In this document: piece after piece, positions 1 to 9,079 of the stretch
Layout of the letters: every line of letters begins with the position of its first letter
How positions within the stretch are numbered: position 1 is the stretch's first letter
Source: Polychytrium aggregatum
Lineage: Eukaryota; Chytridiomycota; Chytridiomycetes; Polychytriales
Reading direction: 5' to 3'
DNA: 64,000 nt
Assembly (NCBI RefSeq): GCF_025602895.1
Contig: NW_026516242.1
Location: 1 to 64,000, forward strand
Notes under the pieces: generated by a model
The model's input: the letters and a program-made list of their open reading frames with translations, nothing else
Database searches by the model: none
Told to the model about the DNA's origin: nothing
Translations under genes and position numbers: made by a program

Positions 1-442
1 CGGCGGAGGAGGACACGGGAGCCAGGGACTCGGCAGGGTGGTCTTGGTCGGCACAGGAGGACGAGGGCTCAGCGTCAGGCTCTTGGTCCGGGCTGAGGTC
101 TTCTTCGACATTGATGTCCTCCAGTTCATCAATGTCGACGGCGGCACGGGCGGCAGCGCGGTCCAAGGGCGGGAACGAAAAGTCGGGTTCGGCCGGGAAC
201 CTGAACTCGGGCGGGGCCGGGAGCCTGGACTCGGGCACGGACACGGACGGGAACTCGGACTCGGGGAGACGCTCGTCATGCTCCGGCCTGGGGAGCATGG
301 TCATTGCGTCGGGCAAGGACAGGCGACGCTTGGCGGGGGAGGAAGGGGTGGCCACGGGTCGCTCCTTGCGCTTGAAGATCAAGCTGCCGACAGCGATGGT
401 CGAGGCCGGGAGAAGGGACTGCTGGGGTCTGTCCTTGGACAT
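1..442 (-). CDS. Unidentified ORF, 5' end only, running off the left edge
   Basis: An open frame of 147 codons begins at the ATG at 440-442. An in-frame TGA lies two codons upstream, which fixes this as the first methionine. No stop occurs before the window edge. The product is rich in Pro, Ser, Glu and Arg: an early basic patch (KRKERP) is followed by repeated P-E-S segments and then an acidic stretch (DIDELEDIN). It looks disordered, and I recognise no domain. GC-rich third positions argue for real coding. It could be a host gene or ORF1 of a second LINE, since a tandem array lies just upstream as in many LINE 5' UTRs. Confidence 0.5.
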   Translation of the reverse strand, partial: MSKDRPQQSLLPASTIAVGSLIFKRKERPVATPSSPAKRRLSLPDAMTMLPRPEHDERLPESEFPSVSVPESRLPAPPEFRFPAEPDFSFPPLDRAAARAAVDIDELEDINVEEDLSPDQEPDAEPSSSCADQDHPAESLAPVSSSA

Positions 443-550
443 CGCTCAGCAGTGGGGAAGGGGACAGGGAGTGTGGGAGCGAGGGCGGGGAACTGGAGGG
501 GCAGAGCTGGAACAAACACAGAGGTGAAAGCAGTGTGGTGCAGGCCACAC

Positions 551-690
551 GGTGCAGCAAGAGCAATACAGGTGCAGCAGGAGCAGGACAGGTGCAGCAA
601 GAGCAGGACAGGTGCAGCAAGAGCAGGACAGGTGCAGCAAGAGCAGGACAGGTGCAGCAGGAGCAGGATAGGTGCGGCAGGAGCAGAGAA
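551..690. repeat. Tandem array, seven units of 20 bp
   Basis: Seven consecutive 20-bp units close to ggtgcagcaagagcaggaca run from 551 to 690; the first and last units are the most diverged. The unit is not a multiple of three, so it is not a coding repeat. It lies about 110-250 bp upstream of the minus-strand ORF at 1-442, where it could be a promoter or 5' UTR array. Confidence 0.9.
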
Positions 691-1828
691 CTCGATGTGC
701 GATGAACCTGTGTTTCACGATCCGATCCCGCGTTGGCGATCCGAAACTCGCATTGGCGATGTCAGTCAAGCTGGTCTTCCTCGCTGCCGTATTTATCGTT
801 TCCCAGTCTGCATCGCCGCCAGCGTCAACGATCGTGGGAATCGCCCCAACCAGACTTATCTGCCATCGTGATCGACCATCGTGATCAACGTCACAGTCTG
901 CGCACCGATATCGCACGAATCAGCATCGACGATGACCAATACCCTCCCCATCCATGGCCAAACCTTACGCATCCACGATGCATGGATGATGCAATTCACA
1001 TCCCATGACACCCCAGACGCAGCTTTCCCACGGCAGATACGCCCTCGGATACCCCAATCTGAGTCGGTTTGGGGGAGATACGAACCCGATGATCGGAGTG
1101 TGAGGTCGGAATGGCATGTGGGATGCCCCATCAGACTCATCATCCATGAGACAAGTGCATGGAGATGCCATGATCCATCGCCGAGTCTCAACCCTGGCGA
1201 AGACCATTGGTTCATCCACCGTTCATGACAAGTCGATTGCCAATGCACCAGTCATGCATGCGTCATCGTGGATGCACTGTCTGCCCCAAAGCATGGAGTT
1301 CCCACGATCCCAAGGTCGAGACTACTCCTCAGAGCACCTTGCGTTGACTAGTCATAGAGTCAGTATGATATGCCATTGTGTCCATCCTCTGGCATACCAC
1401 TACCCCAACCAATGATGGCAGGGTAAGGTGGCATTATCTCGAAGGCCGATTGCGTCATGCATCGGACTCTGGAAGGCATCAGACGCCGTTGAGCACTATG
1501 AACTCGGACTTGGACATGGTACCAGGCATCGCGACATCATTCACTGAACACATGCAGGGAAGGACAGTGATGGTGGCAGTATGTGGCGATGGCAAGAGAG
1601 TCACACATATCAATCAAGGGTCAGCATTGGTGTTATTGCAGTTATGTAGTGATATCAGTGATGGAAGAGCGGAGGGTACTCAGCGAGTAGTCAAGACACA
1701 CTCCCACTCAAACCAAAGGCCAACAGGCAGAGCATGTAGAGGGAGAGTGGACAAGTGCTGCACCCTGAGCCTAAACCCTCTAAGCCTAACCAACTCATGC
1801 TAAGCCTGCTGTGATACTGTTGCCAGGG
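691..1828. other. Non-coding stretch without recognisable genes
   Basis: Lower-GC sequence with many short gatg/catc words. I see no convincing ORF, RNA gene or LTR end. Only short open frames occur and none has a recognisable motif. Near 1768-1800 there are four degenerate CCTAA-like words on the plus strand, opposite in sense to the TTAGG repeats that follow. This may be host DNA or old transposon debris. Confidence 0.5.
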
Positions 1829-1843
1829 TTAGGTTAGGTTAGG
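1829..1843 (+). repeat. Telomere-like (TTAGG)3 next to the LINE tail
   Basis: Three perfect TTAGG units directly abut the 13-T run that is the LINE poly(A) tail on the minus strand. TTAGG is the insect-type telomere unit and close to the common fungal TTAGGG. The repeat may be the insertion target of the LINE or part of its tail. Confidence 0.75.
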
Positions 1844-1971
1844 TTTTTTTTTTTTTGTTACTATAGTCAACTTTATTCAAGAAGACAAGCCATCAGGTCC
1901 AACAGGTTGGTACCCCGGCACGTTGAGTACACAGGCAAGCCTATTTACTCCTGTTGCAGCCTAGTGCTGCC

Positions 1972-2677
1972 TCAGCTGCCCACAAGGTCTGAGACCAAGC
2001 GGGTGAACACATTTTCGAGCAGTTCCCACAAGGGAACAGCAGGATCGAGGGGGGGTCGGGGTGGAGGAATGACAAGTGCTGACACTATACTACGCTGTGA
2101 TGAGGGTGCAGGGAGAGACTGCAAGGGTGGGACTACACTGGGTGTGGGAGTGGGTGGTGGTGCTGGGTGTGCACCAAGTGCGAATGCTCGGAAGGCAGTG
2201 CGGGGAGCGGGTACATGAGCAGCAAGTGATCCAAGTGCGGGAGGGGTGCGACTGCGAGGGGGAGTGCGATCGAAACTGAGCAGGTCCAGCAGCTTGTCCA
2301 CTGGTCCCACTCCGGCTATACCACTTTCCACCCAAGTCGGGTGGGCCGTCTTGAGGGCTGCGACCTTGCGGACCAGGACTTGATGCGGATCCACACACTG
2401 CTGTGCGTGGGTCCTGGTCAAGTCGATCCCGGATCCGTGTCGAGCCAGGTTCTTGCACTTGCGGTAGCCAAATCTGAAGTGGCCTGGGAGAGCACCGAGT
2501 CGCCATCGGACCATGAACATGAGCATGATCATGGATCCTTGGTACCCGCGAGCCTCCCAGAGTCCCGACATCTTGGTCGACGGGGTGCAGGCGGCGGTGA
2601 GCTGCTTGGAGCGGTCGAAGCCGTTCTTCATGTGGTCCTCGAAGATGAGGGTCTTGATCGGGACGGGCTGGGGTCGG
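1972..2677 (-). CDS. LINE ORF2, C-terminal portion (left of A1)
   Basis: This is the continuation of LINE ORF2 beyond the A1 insertion. The frame entering at 2677 is open to a stop at 1972-1974 and encodes about 234 residues. It contains a Cys/His-rich patch (a Cys-Lys pair, then His, His and Cys within about 25 residues), as often found after the RT of LINE ORF2 proteins and thought to bind nucleic acid. The last third is Pro-rich. Frame and target duplication match the right-hand portion exactly. Its own upstream exon is 6.4 kb away, so it is not expressed normally from this locus. Confidence 0.85.
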
Positions 2678-3466
2678 TGTTAGAGTCCGAAGGGGACTCA
2701 ACGGCAAAAGAAGAAGTGAGCTCGAAGTGAGCTCAGGGAAGGCAAGGGTAAAGTCCGAAGTGGACTCGGAGAGGGAGCGAGGGAAGCAAAGATCCGTTCA
2801 AGATAAGACTAGTCTCGAAATGAGACGTGAGGAACACTCAGAGAATAAAGTAGAAGGCACTTTATTTAGTCCTATTTTGAACGCTGAGGTTCGACTACAC
2901 ATCGCGGGGGTCAGGCTATTTATAGACAAGTCCGGACTTGGCAGCGAAGGGCGGCCAAGGGAGGGAAAAGTGGGCGATCGAGCAGGGCGAAGGGGCGATG
3001 CACGAACGAGGGCCGAGAAGGACCACCGAGACAGGCAGAGAACCAAAGCGAGGGAGGCGCAAGCAAAAGCGAAGCACCTGGCAGGAGAAACGTGCAAGGC
3101 GAAGCAATGTGACTCAACGTCCAAGAAGCGGATTGGTCAAGTATAAGGTTGGGGCAAATGCATGCGAGATGAACAAGAGATCGGGGCGGTCAGGCAGGTC
3201 ATGAGTCACCGGTGGTGGGACACATGACCGGCAGCCGAATTGCAACCAATCGCAGCAAGGCGCGTGCACAAACAAACCGGCGCGTGCGAAGAAGACAAAG
3301 GAAGCGGAGCAGCGCGGGGAAACGGAAGTGCGGAAGGAGCGGAAATGGCAGGCAAAAGGCGGAAAATTGGAGGGGAACTGCAAAGCTACACACAAACAAA
3401 CAGAAAGGCAAAAGAACAGCCAAGTGTGCAGTCAAAGTGGAGAACAAGCAGAAGCTATCCCTAACA
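2678..3466 (-). repeat. A1 3' LTR, 789 bp
   Basis: Terminal TGTTAG/CTAACA inverted ends. One base is missing in each of two runs (near 2992 and 3097) compared with the 5' LTR. The plus-strand left end carries GAGTCC-GAAGG-GGACTC, a small inverted repeat, and a related motif recurs about 70 bp further in. Confidence 0.95.
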
Positions 3467-3478
3467 TCATCCCCTTCC

Positions 3479-6400
3479 TTAGCGACGAACTCCGGGCGTC
3501 GCCTTCGGCTTTGAGGGATAGCGAAGGTGGAAGTCAGCAACAAGATCAGTGGCGTGGGAAACATTGGCAGCGGGCTCCCAAGACCGGTCAGTCTCGGAAT
3601 AGCCCTTCCACTGAACCAAGTACTGTAAGCGACCACGGAAGAGCCGAGAATCGAGAACAGTCTCGACCTCAAACTCTTCCTGGGAGTCAACAAGAATGGG
3701 TGGAGGTTCGGGTTGGGTGAACTCGGGAACAATGTCCTTCGTTCGGGGTTCAAGGAGGGATACATGAAAGACGGGGTGGACTTTGAGTGTGGAAGGGAGT
3801 TTAAGTTCAAAGGCAACGGGGTTGATGCGGCGAAGAACTTTAAAGGGGCCAAGCTTTTTCTGATCAAGCTTGTTGGAGGGACGAAGGGTGCGGATGTGGC
3901 GACGATCAAGAAAAACGAGGTCGCCAACGGAGATGTCGGGAGTGGGGAGACGGGATTTGTTGGCCTGCAAAGTGTAGGACTCTTGGGCAACCCGGAGGTT
4001 GGCCTTGAGATCCTCGAGAACGGTCTGAAGTCGGTCGACACGTTCTTCGGCAGAGGGCACAACAGAAGGATCACGGATGATGGAGGGATCAAAAATGGGG
4101 TGATGGCCATGGACTGCAAAGAAGGGAGTCATGCCAGTGGAGGTGTTTTCCGAGTTGTTGTAAGTGAACTCGGCAAGGGGAAGGTGAAGGGTCCAGTCGT
4201 CTTGCAGGTAATTGCAATGGATACGCAAATACTGCTCGATGACCTGGTTGAGAACCTCGGTCGAACCGTCGGTCTCGGGGTGGAAGGCAGAAGAAAGGGA
4301 AATCTTCGTCTTCAGAAGCTCATTGAAGCGCCTCCAGAAGGCCGAAGTAAACTGAGTTCCTCGGTCCGAAACAATAGACCGGGGACAACCATGCAAGCGG
4401 AAGATGTGGGAGAGGAAGAGTTCGGCGGTTTGCTCGCCTGTAACCGTCTTCGTGGTGGGCACAAAGTGTGCTTGTTTGGACAGGCGGTCCTTAACCACGA
4501 AGATGGAGTCAAAGCCGTTCGAAGGTGGGAGATCCGTGATGAAGTCCATCGACAGGTCCCACCAACGTTCGGAAGGAACGGGGAGAGGGTGAAGTAAACC
4601 ATAAGGGGAGTGACGGGACGGCTTGGCTCGCTGGCACGCTTCACAATTAGCAATGAAGCGACGCACAGACTTACGAAGCCGGGGCCAGTGAAAGTCCCGG
4701 GAGATGAGCTCAACGGTCTTGGCAAGACCAAAGTGACCAGCGGCAGCGGAGCAGTGACGTTGCTCAAACACTTTGAGCTGGAGCTCGGGGGAAGGGACAA
4801 CGATCAGGTCTTTAAAGTAAAGGAGACCGTCACGGAAGGAGTAATCGCCATCAAGACGTTTGGCGTTGAAGTCAGAAAGAAGGGAACAAGAAAGGGTGGC
4901 AGCTCGAATCTCGGAAAGAAAATCGGGGTTCGAGCCGATAACGGTGATGCTGTCGAGAGAAATAGACTCGAACAGCTGAAGGAAGTTGGTGGAGTGGAGG
5001 GAGTCACCAGGCTTTATCTCAAAGTCAGAACGGCGACTGAGAGCATCGGCTTTGGTGTTGAGGCGACCAGGGCGGTGGTAAATGCGAAAAGCAAAATCAG
5101 AAAGGAATTGGGCCCACCGGAACTGGCGGCGAGAAAGTTGGGAAGCGGAAGTGAACCGGGTGAGGTTCTGGTGATCAGAGAAAACAAGAGTGGGATGATC
5201 GGGGTCGGCAGCCATCAAGTAATGACGCCAGGCAGTAAAGGAATCGACAATAGCAAGGAGCTCTTTGTCGTGGGTGTCATAATTCACCTCGGCGGGACGG
5301 AATTGCCGAGAGTGAAAAGCAACGGGGTGAAGAGCGCCGTCAGGGTCAAACTGGGAAAGGACGGCACCCAGAGCAAAGTCAGAAGCATCGGGCTCGATGA
5401 CAGCGGGTTTGGAGAAATCAAAGTAACGAAGAATAGGTGCGGAAGTGAATGAACGTTTAAGAGAATCAAAAGCCTCTTGGGCCTCGGGAGACCAAGAGAA
5501 GGTGGAGGATTTGGTGGTGAGTGAAGTCAAAGGACGAGCAAGTGCGGAAAAGTCCTTGACGAAGCGGCGGTAAAAGTTTGCGAAACCAATAAAAACTTGG
5601 ATGTCGCGAGCAGAAGAGGGAACAGGCCAAAGGGAAACGGCCTCGACCTTGGCAGGGTCCATTTTAATGCCATCGGCAGAAATGATCATGCCGAGAAAGT
5701 CAACTTCAGAAAGGTCAAAAGAACACTTGGCCGGATTGACCTTAAGAGAGTGTTCACGAAGGCGAGAAAGAACAAGCTTAACATGCTCCTCATGCTCCAG
5801 GGGATCTTTTGAGAAGATCAGGATGTCGTCAAGATAAATGACAACACAGACACCAAGGAGGTCCGAGAAGATGTCGTTCATAAAAAACTGAAAAGCAGCG
5901 GGGGCATTCGAAAGACCAAAGGGGATAACATTGTACTCGTAAGAGCCAGATTTGCAAACAAAAGCAGTCTTCCACTCATCGCCCTTCTTGACACGAACCA
6001 AGTGGTAAGCATCAGGAAGGTCAAGGTGTGAGAAGACGCGGGCAGAAGAAAGTTTATCCAGAAGATCCTGGAAGAGGGGAAGAGGGTAGCGGTTCTTCTT
6101 CGTGATGGCATTGAGGCCCCGGTAGTCGACGCAAAGGCGAAGACCACCATTGGGCTTCTTCACGAAGAAGCAGGGAGCACCAACGGGAGAAGAGGATTTG
6201 GAGATCCAACCACGTGCGAGGGCGTTGGTCAGATACTCCGAAAGAGCAGATTCCTCGGCCGGGGACAAAGGATAGACTTTCCCCGGCTTTGGCAAACGAG
6301 GTTCCTTTCCATCCTCGGTCCGTACAAACTCAATAGACAAGTCATACGGACGGTGAGGAGGCAAGGAAGAAGGAGGGTCAGACTTGAGGCTGAAAACGTC

Positions 6401-7300
6401 GCCAAACTCATTGTATTTGAGCGGGACACCTCGAGAGTCAACAGGGGTGCCAGACTCGGCATACACCTTCGTCGTGAGCACGGACCTTATCGACACCGTA
6501 GGATACGTCTCCGGCGAAGGAGGACGGATATCCATTTGGGCAGCGAAAATGTCGAGCTTGTCTTCCCGTGCAAGACGGAGAAGACTCGCCGCATTAACGA
6601 GCTCAATGTCGGGCGAAGATAAAGCCGTTGGCTCTTCAGAAAGCGAAGCAGAGTCAAGGCGGGAAGAAAGGGAAGGCGAAGTGCCAAAGGAGGGAACCGG
6701 TGTAAGGGAAGGACCGGAGGGAGGAGTCAAAGGCGAAGTGCCCGAAGGGGGAGGCGAATAGCCGGAAGGGGACGAAGTGTCCAAGGAGGAAGCAGAGACA
6801 TCCGCGAGGATGTGTCCATCAGCAAGGCAAGAGGGATCGGAGAACGAAAGGGAGAGGGACTTCCAATTGACAACTGGATTATGCAAGCGCATCCAGGGAA
6901 GACCAAGAGTGATGGGAGTGGTGGAGAGTCGAGTCACAAGAAAAGAAATCGACTCGGTGTGGGAACCAATGGTCAACGTCACAGGAACGGTTTGGAAACG
7001 AATGAAACCGGCCGAAGAACCATCAGCAAGGGAAACGGAGTAGGGAGTAGAAAGAGGGATAAGAGAGAGTTTATGGAGATCCGCAAAGGCAGGATCAATG
7101 AGGGCAAGAGCGGTGCATCCATCATCAATAAAGACAGAAAGGGAGATGGAGACCGGGCCAGAAAGACTCATGACGACAAGGGTGGCCGGAAGAAGAAGCT
7201 TATCGTCCGATAATGACGAGTCAGAGGGGGAAGATGTTCGTATCGCCGAACAGACCACCTCGCTTACTTGCGAGGTGCTGCTCGGCTGTGGGCATTTCCC
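3479..7300 (-). CDS. pol: A1 Pol: protease, RT, RNase H, integrase, chromodomain
   Basis: The -1 frame is open from before the slippery site (frame open from 7354) to the stop at 3479. Order: retroviral-type protease with D-D-G (7118-7126) in place of the usual D-S/T-G; reverse transcriptase with YLDD (5825-5836); RNase H with DASDFALG; integrase with an HH-CC zinc finger and the three acidic residues in MDFITDLP, SDRGTQFTS and the E of HPETDGSTE; then a chromodomain at the C-terminus (WKGYSETDRSWEP). It copies the element RNA and integrates the cDNA, the chromodomain presumably steering integration to marked chromatin. It is expressed as a Gag-Pol fusion by frameshifting. No disruption was seen. 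Confidence 0.95.
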   Translation of the reverse strand, partial: GKCPQPSSTSQVSEVVCSAIRTSSPSDSSLSDDKLLLPATLVVMSLSGPVSISLSVFIDDGCTALALIDPAFADLHKLSLIPLSTPYSVSLADGSSAGFIRFQTVPVTLTIGSHTESISFLVTRLSTTPITLGLPWMRLHNPVVNWKSLSLSFSDPSCLADGHILADVSASSLDTSSPSGYSPPPSGTSPLTPPSGPSLTPVPSFGTSPSLSSRLDSASLSEEPTALSSPDIELVNAASLLRLAREDKLDIFAAQMDIRPPSPETYPTVSIRSVLTTKVYAESGTPVDSRGVPLKYNEFGDVFSLKSDPPSSLPPHRPYDLSIEFVRTEDGKEPRLPKPGKVYPLSPAEESALSEYLTNALARGWISKSSSPVGAPCFFVKKPNGGLRLCVDYRGLNAITKKNRYPLPLFQDLLDKLSSARVFSHLDLPDAYHLVRVKKGDEWKTAFVCKSGSYEYNVIPFGLSNAPAAFQFFMNDIFSDLLGVCVVIYLDDILIFSKDPLEHEEHVKLVLSRLREHSLKVNPAKCSFDLSEVDFLGMIISADGIKMDPAKVEAVSLWPVPSSARDIQVFIGFANFYRRFVKDFSALARPLTSLTTKSSTFSWSPEAQEAFDSLKRSFTSAPILRYFDFSKPAVIEPDASDFALGAVLSQFDPDGALHPVAFHSRQFRPAEVNYDTHDKELLAIVDSFTAWRHYLMAADPDHPTLVFSDHQNLTRFTSASQLSRRQFRWAQFLSDFAFRIYHRPGRLNTKADALSRRSDFEIKPGDSLHSTNFLQLFESISLDSITVIGSNPDFLSEIRAATLSCSLLSDFNAKRLDGDYSFRDGLLYFKDLIVVPSPELQLKVFEQRHCSAAAGHFGLAKTVELISRDFHWPRLRKSVRRFIANCEACQRAKPSRHSPYGLLHPLPVPSERWWDLSMDFITDLPPSNGFDSIFVVKDRLSKQAHFVPTTKTVTGEQTAELFLSHIFRLHGCPRSIVSDRGTQFTSAFWRRFNELLKTKISLSSAFHPETDGSTEVLNQVIEQYLRIHCNYLQDDWTLHLPLAEFTYNNSENTSTGMTPFFAVHGHHPIFDPSIIRDPSVVPSAEERVDRLQTVLEDLKANLRVAQESYTLQANKSRLPTPDISVGDLVFLDRRHIRTLRPSNKLDQKKLGPFKVLRRINPVAFELKLPSTLKVHPVFHVSLLEPRTKDIVPEFTQPEPPPILVDSQEEFEVETVLDSRLFRGRLQYLVQWKGYSETDRSWEPAANVSHATDLVADFHLRYPSKPKATPGVRR
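7245..7300 (-). promoter_or_regulatory. A1 gag-pol -1 frameshift signal
   Basis: On the minus strand gag reads TCG GGA AAT, giving the heptamer G_GGA_AAT at 7294-7300. Seven nucleotides later a stem begins: GCCGA (7282-7286) pairs with TCGGC (7245-7249), and after an internal loop CACCTCGC/GCGAGGTG (7256-7263 with 7270-7277) forms an 8-bp stem with the gag stop TAA in its loop. Pol continues in the -1 frame. The same module occurs in A2 (18107-18162) and A3 (30532-30587). Confidence 0.85.
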
Positions 7301-8217
7301 GAGTTCCGTTTGACCAGAACCGGGCACTGCTGAACATCGCGACTGCCGGGACAAGACTTTTCCCCGCAGTACAGGCAGAGACCCTGCTCACGACGTCGCT
7401 TTTTCTCGACGTCGGAGAGCTTAGCAGGGCGGACCGAGACAGAGTCAAGGTCCATGGGAGTGGGTGCAGAAGAGGAGGAAGAAGAAACATGCGCGGGAGA
7501 ATGGTGGTGATGGGGAGCAGAGCGAGAAGAAGGAGGAGGAGGTTGGGAACGGGAGGAGATCTTGAGACGATGGAGGGCATCGTCGTACTCGACCGCTGCC
7601 TTGATCAACTCAGGCAGGGAAGCGGGAGCGGGGCGGAGACCGATGAGGTGGAACTTGACCTCAGACTTCAAACCCTCCTTGAAGAAGTGCATCTTGGTGG
7701 GTTCATCAGTCTGGACGCGGGCGGCGAGCTGGACGAAGCGGGTGGCGAAGGCTTGGCAGGACTTGAGCTGGACCAAGCGCTTGAGGTCGTTCAAGGCCTT
7801 ATCTTGCGAGGAGGCCGTGTCCTCACCGAAGGTCGACTTGAGGGCAACTTCAAAATCCGCGAAGGAAGCCGGGAAGCGGTTGGCCATGTAGAAGGCGGCC
7901 TCGTACCACTTGAAGGCTTCACCGCGGAGGAAGGAGGTGGCGTACAGGACCTTCTGGCGCTCGGGCGCGAAGAAGGCAGGATCGGCGAGGAAAACCAGGT
8001 GGCACTGGGCGAGGAAGGCCGTCGTTTCATCGCGGGAACCTAGGAACTCCTTGGGCTTGTTGACCTGGTAGACCTGGCGGGGAGCGGCGGCGGGAGCTTG
8101 CAGATCTTGGATCTGACGATGGAGAGCAGCGTTCTGGGTCATGAGGGCGTTCATACGCTCCTCCATGCGCGCCAGATACGCGTTGAGGTCTGCAGGGGGT
8201 GCAGCAGGCTCAGCCAT
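7264..8217 (-). CDS. gag: A1 Gag, 317 aa
   Basis: Capsid/nucleocapsid protein that packages the element RNA into virus-like particles. I chose the ATG at 8215-8217 (MAEPAAPP); the frame is open further upstream but only with non-ATG starts. The N-terminal part has a heptad-like helix (MEERMNALMTQNAALHRQI). The middle is a Ty3-type capsid (QDKALNDLKRLVQ). The C-terminus carries a zinc-knuckle-like CLYCGEKSCPGSRDVQQC, in which the expected histidine is not evident. The stop lies inside the frameshift hairpin. Confidence 0.93.
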   Translation of the reverse strand: MAEPAAPPADLNAYLARMEERMNALMTQNAALHRQIQDLQAPAAAPRQVYQVNKPKEFLGSRDETTAFLAQCHLVFLADPAFFAPERQKVLYATSFLRGEAFKWYEAAFYMANRFPASFADFEVALKSTFGEDTASSQDKALNDLKRLVQLKSCQAFATRFVQLAARVQTDEPTKMHFFKEGLKSEVKFHLIGLRPAPASLPELIKAAVEYDDALHRLKISSRSQPPPPSSRSAPHHHHSPAHVSSSSSSAPTPMDLDSVSVRPAKLSDVEKKRRREQGLCLYCGEKSCPGSRDVQQCPVLVKRNSGNAHSRAAPRK

Positions 8218-8274
8218 CGGATCGACGAGGGAAAGAGAGGCGAAAGAAGAAGAAAGGCCGGGAAGCCAAGAGGG

Positions 8275-8286
8275 AGCGTTCAAAAT
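8275..8286 (-). promoter_or_regulatory. A1 primer-binding site, self-priming type
   Basis: Two bases inside the 5' LTR the minus strand reads ATTTTGAACGCT. Its exact 12-nt complement lies in the 5' LTR at 8485-8496, 39 nt downstream of the TATA box (8527-8535). There is no TGG start as expected for a tRNA 3' end. This matches the Tf1/sushi scheme in which the RNA 5' end folds back as primer. The site is also present in A2 and A3. Confidence 0.8.
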
Positions 8287-8288
8287 GA

Positions 8289-9079
8289 TGTTAGAGTCCG
8301 AAGGGGACTCAACGGCAAAAGAAGAAGTGAGCTCGAAGTGAGCTCAGGGAAGGCAAGGGTAAAGTCCGAAGTGGACTCGGAGAGGGAGCGAGGGAAGCAA
8401 AGATCCGTTCAAGATAAGACTAGTCTCGAAATGAGACGTGAGGAACACTCAGAGAATAAAGTAGAAGGCACTTTATTTAGTCCTATTTTGAACGCTGAGG
8501 TTCGACTACACATCGCGGGGGTCAGGCTATTTATAGACAAGTCCGGACTTGGCAGCGAAGGGCGGCCAAGGGAGGGAAAAGTGGGCGATCGAGCAGGGCG
8601 AAGGGGGCGATGCACGAACGAGGGCCGAGAAGGACCACCGAGACAGGCAGAGAACCAAAGCGAGGGAGGCGCAAGCAAAAGCGAAGCACCTGGCAGGAGA
8701 AACGTGCAAAGGCGAAGCAATGTGACTCAACGTCCAAGAAGCGGATTGGTCAAGTATAAGGTTGGGGCAAATGCATGCGAGATGAACAAGAGATCGGGGC
8801 GGTCAGGCAGGTCATGAGTCACCGGTGGTGGGACACATGACCGGCAGCCGAATTGCAACCAATCGCAGCAAGGCGCGTGCACAAACAAACCGGCGCGTGC
8901 GAAGAAGACAAAGGAAGCGGAGCAGCGCGGGGAAACGGAAGTGCGGAAGGAGCGGAAATGGCAGGCAAAAGGCGGAAAATTGGAGGGGAACTGCAAAGCT
9001 ACACACAAACAAACAGAAAGGCAAAAGAACAGCCAAGTGTGCAGTCAAAGTGGAGAACAAGCAGAAGCTATCCCTAACA
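8289..9079 (-). repeat. A1 5' LTR, 791 bp, with promoter and poly(A) signal
   Basis: In minus orientation it contains TATAAATAG (8527-8535), then the putative RNA start block (8485-8496), then AATAAA at about 8473-8478. R would therefore be only some 40-60 nt long. It ends at the GTCGG duplication. Confidence 0.93.

Larger units (their letters stand above)
2678..9079 (-). mobile_element. Ty3/gypsy chromovirus A1, complete, 6402 bp
   Basis: Full-length minus-strand element bounded by TGTTAG...CTAACA LTRs and a perfect 5-bp target duplication GTCGG (2673-2677 and 9080-9084). Gag and pol are open, pol being in the -1 frame. The polypurine tract lies beside the 3' LTR at 3467-3480 (minus strand AAGGAAGGGGATGA). 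It sits inside the LINE ORF2. The LTRs differ by two 1-base indels and otherwise look the same, so the insertion is young. It is the best candidate for an active A copy. Confidence 0.97.

Noticed and set aside
551-690. CRISPR-like array
   Set aside because: The units are contiguous with no spacers, and the context is eukaryotic.
38-871. Plus-strand ORF of 277 codons
   Set aside because: It runs across the 20-bp tandem array and antisense to the ORF at 1-442. Its protein is low complexity and its codon use is poor.
880-1828. Host gene or tRNA in the non-coding stretch
   Set aside because: I found no long ORF with sensible composition and no cloverleaf-like segment with A and B boxes.
3713-5452. 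Long plus-strand ORFs of 280-294 codons in A1
   Set aside because: Antisense shadows of A pol that recur in A2 and A3. No domain signature.
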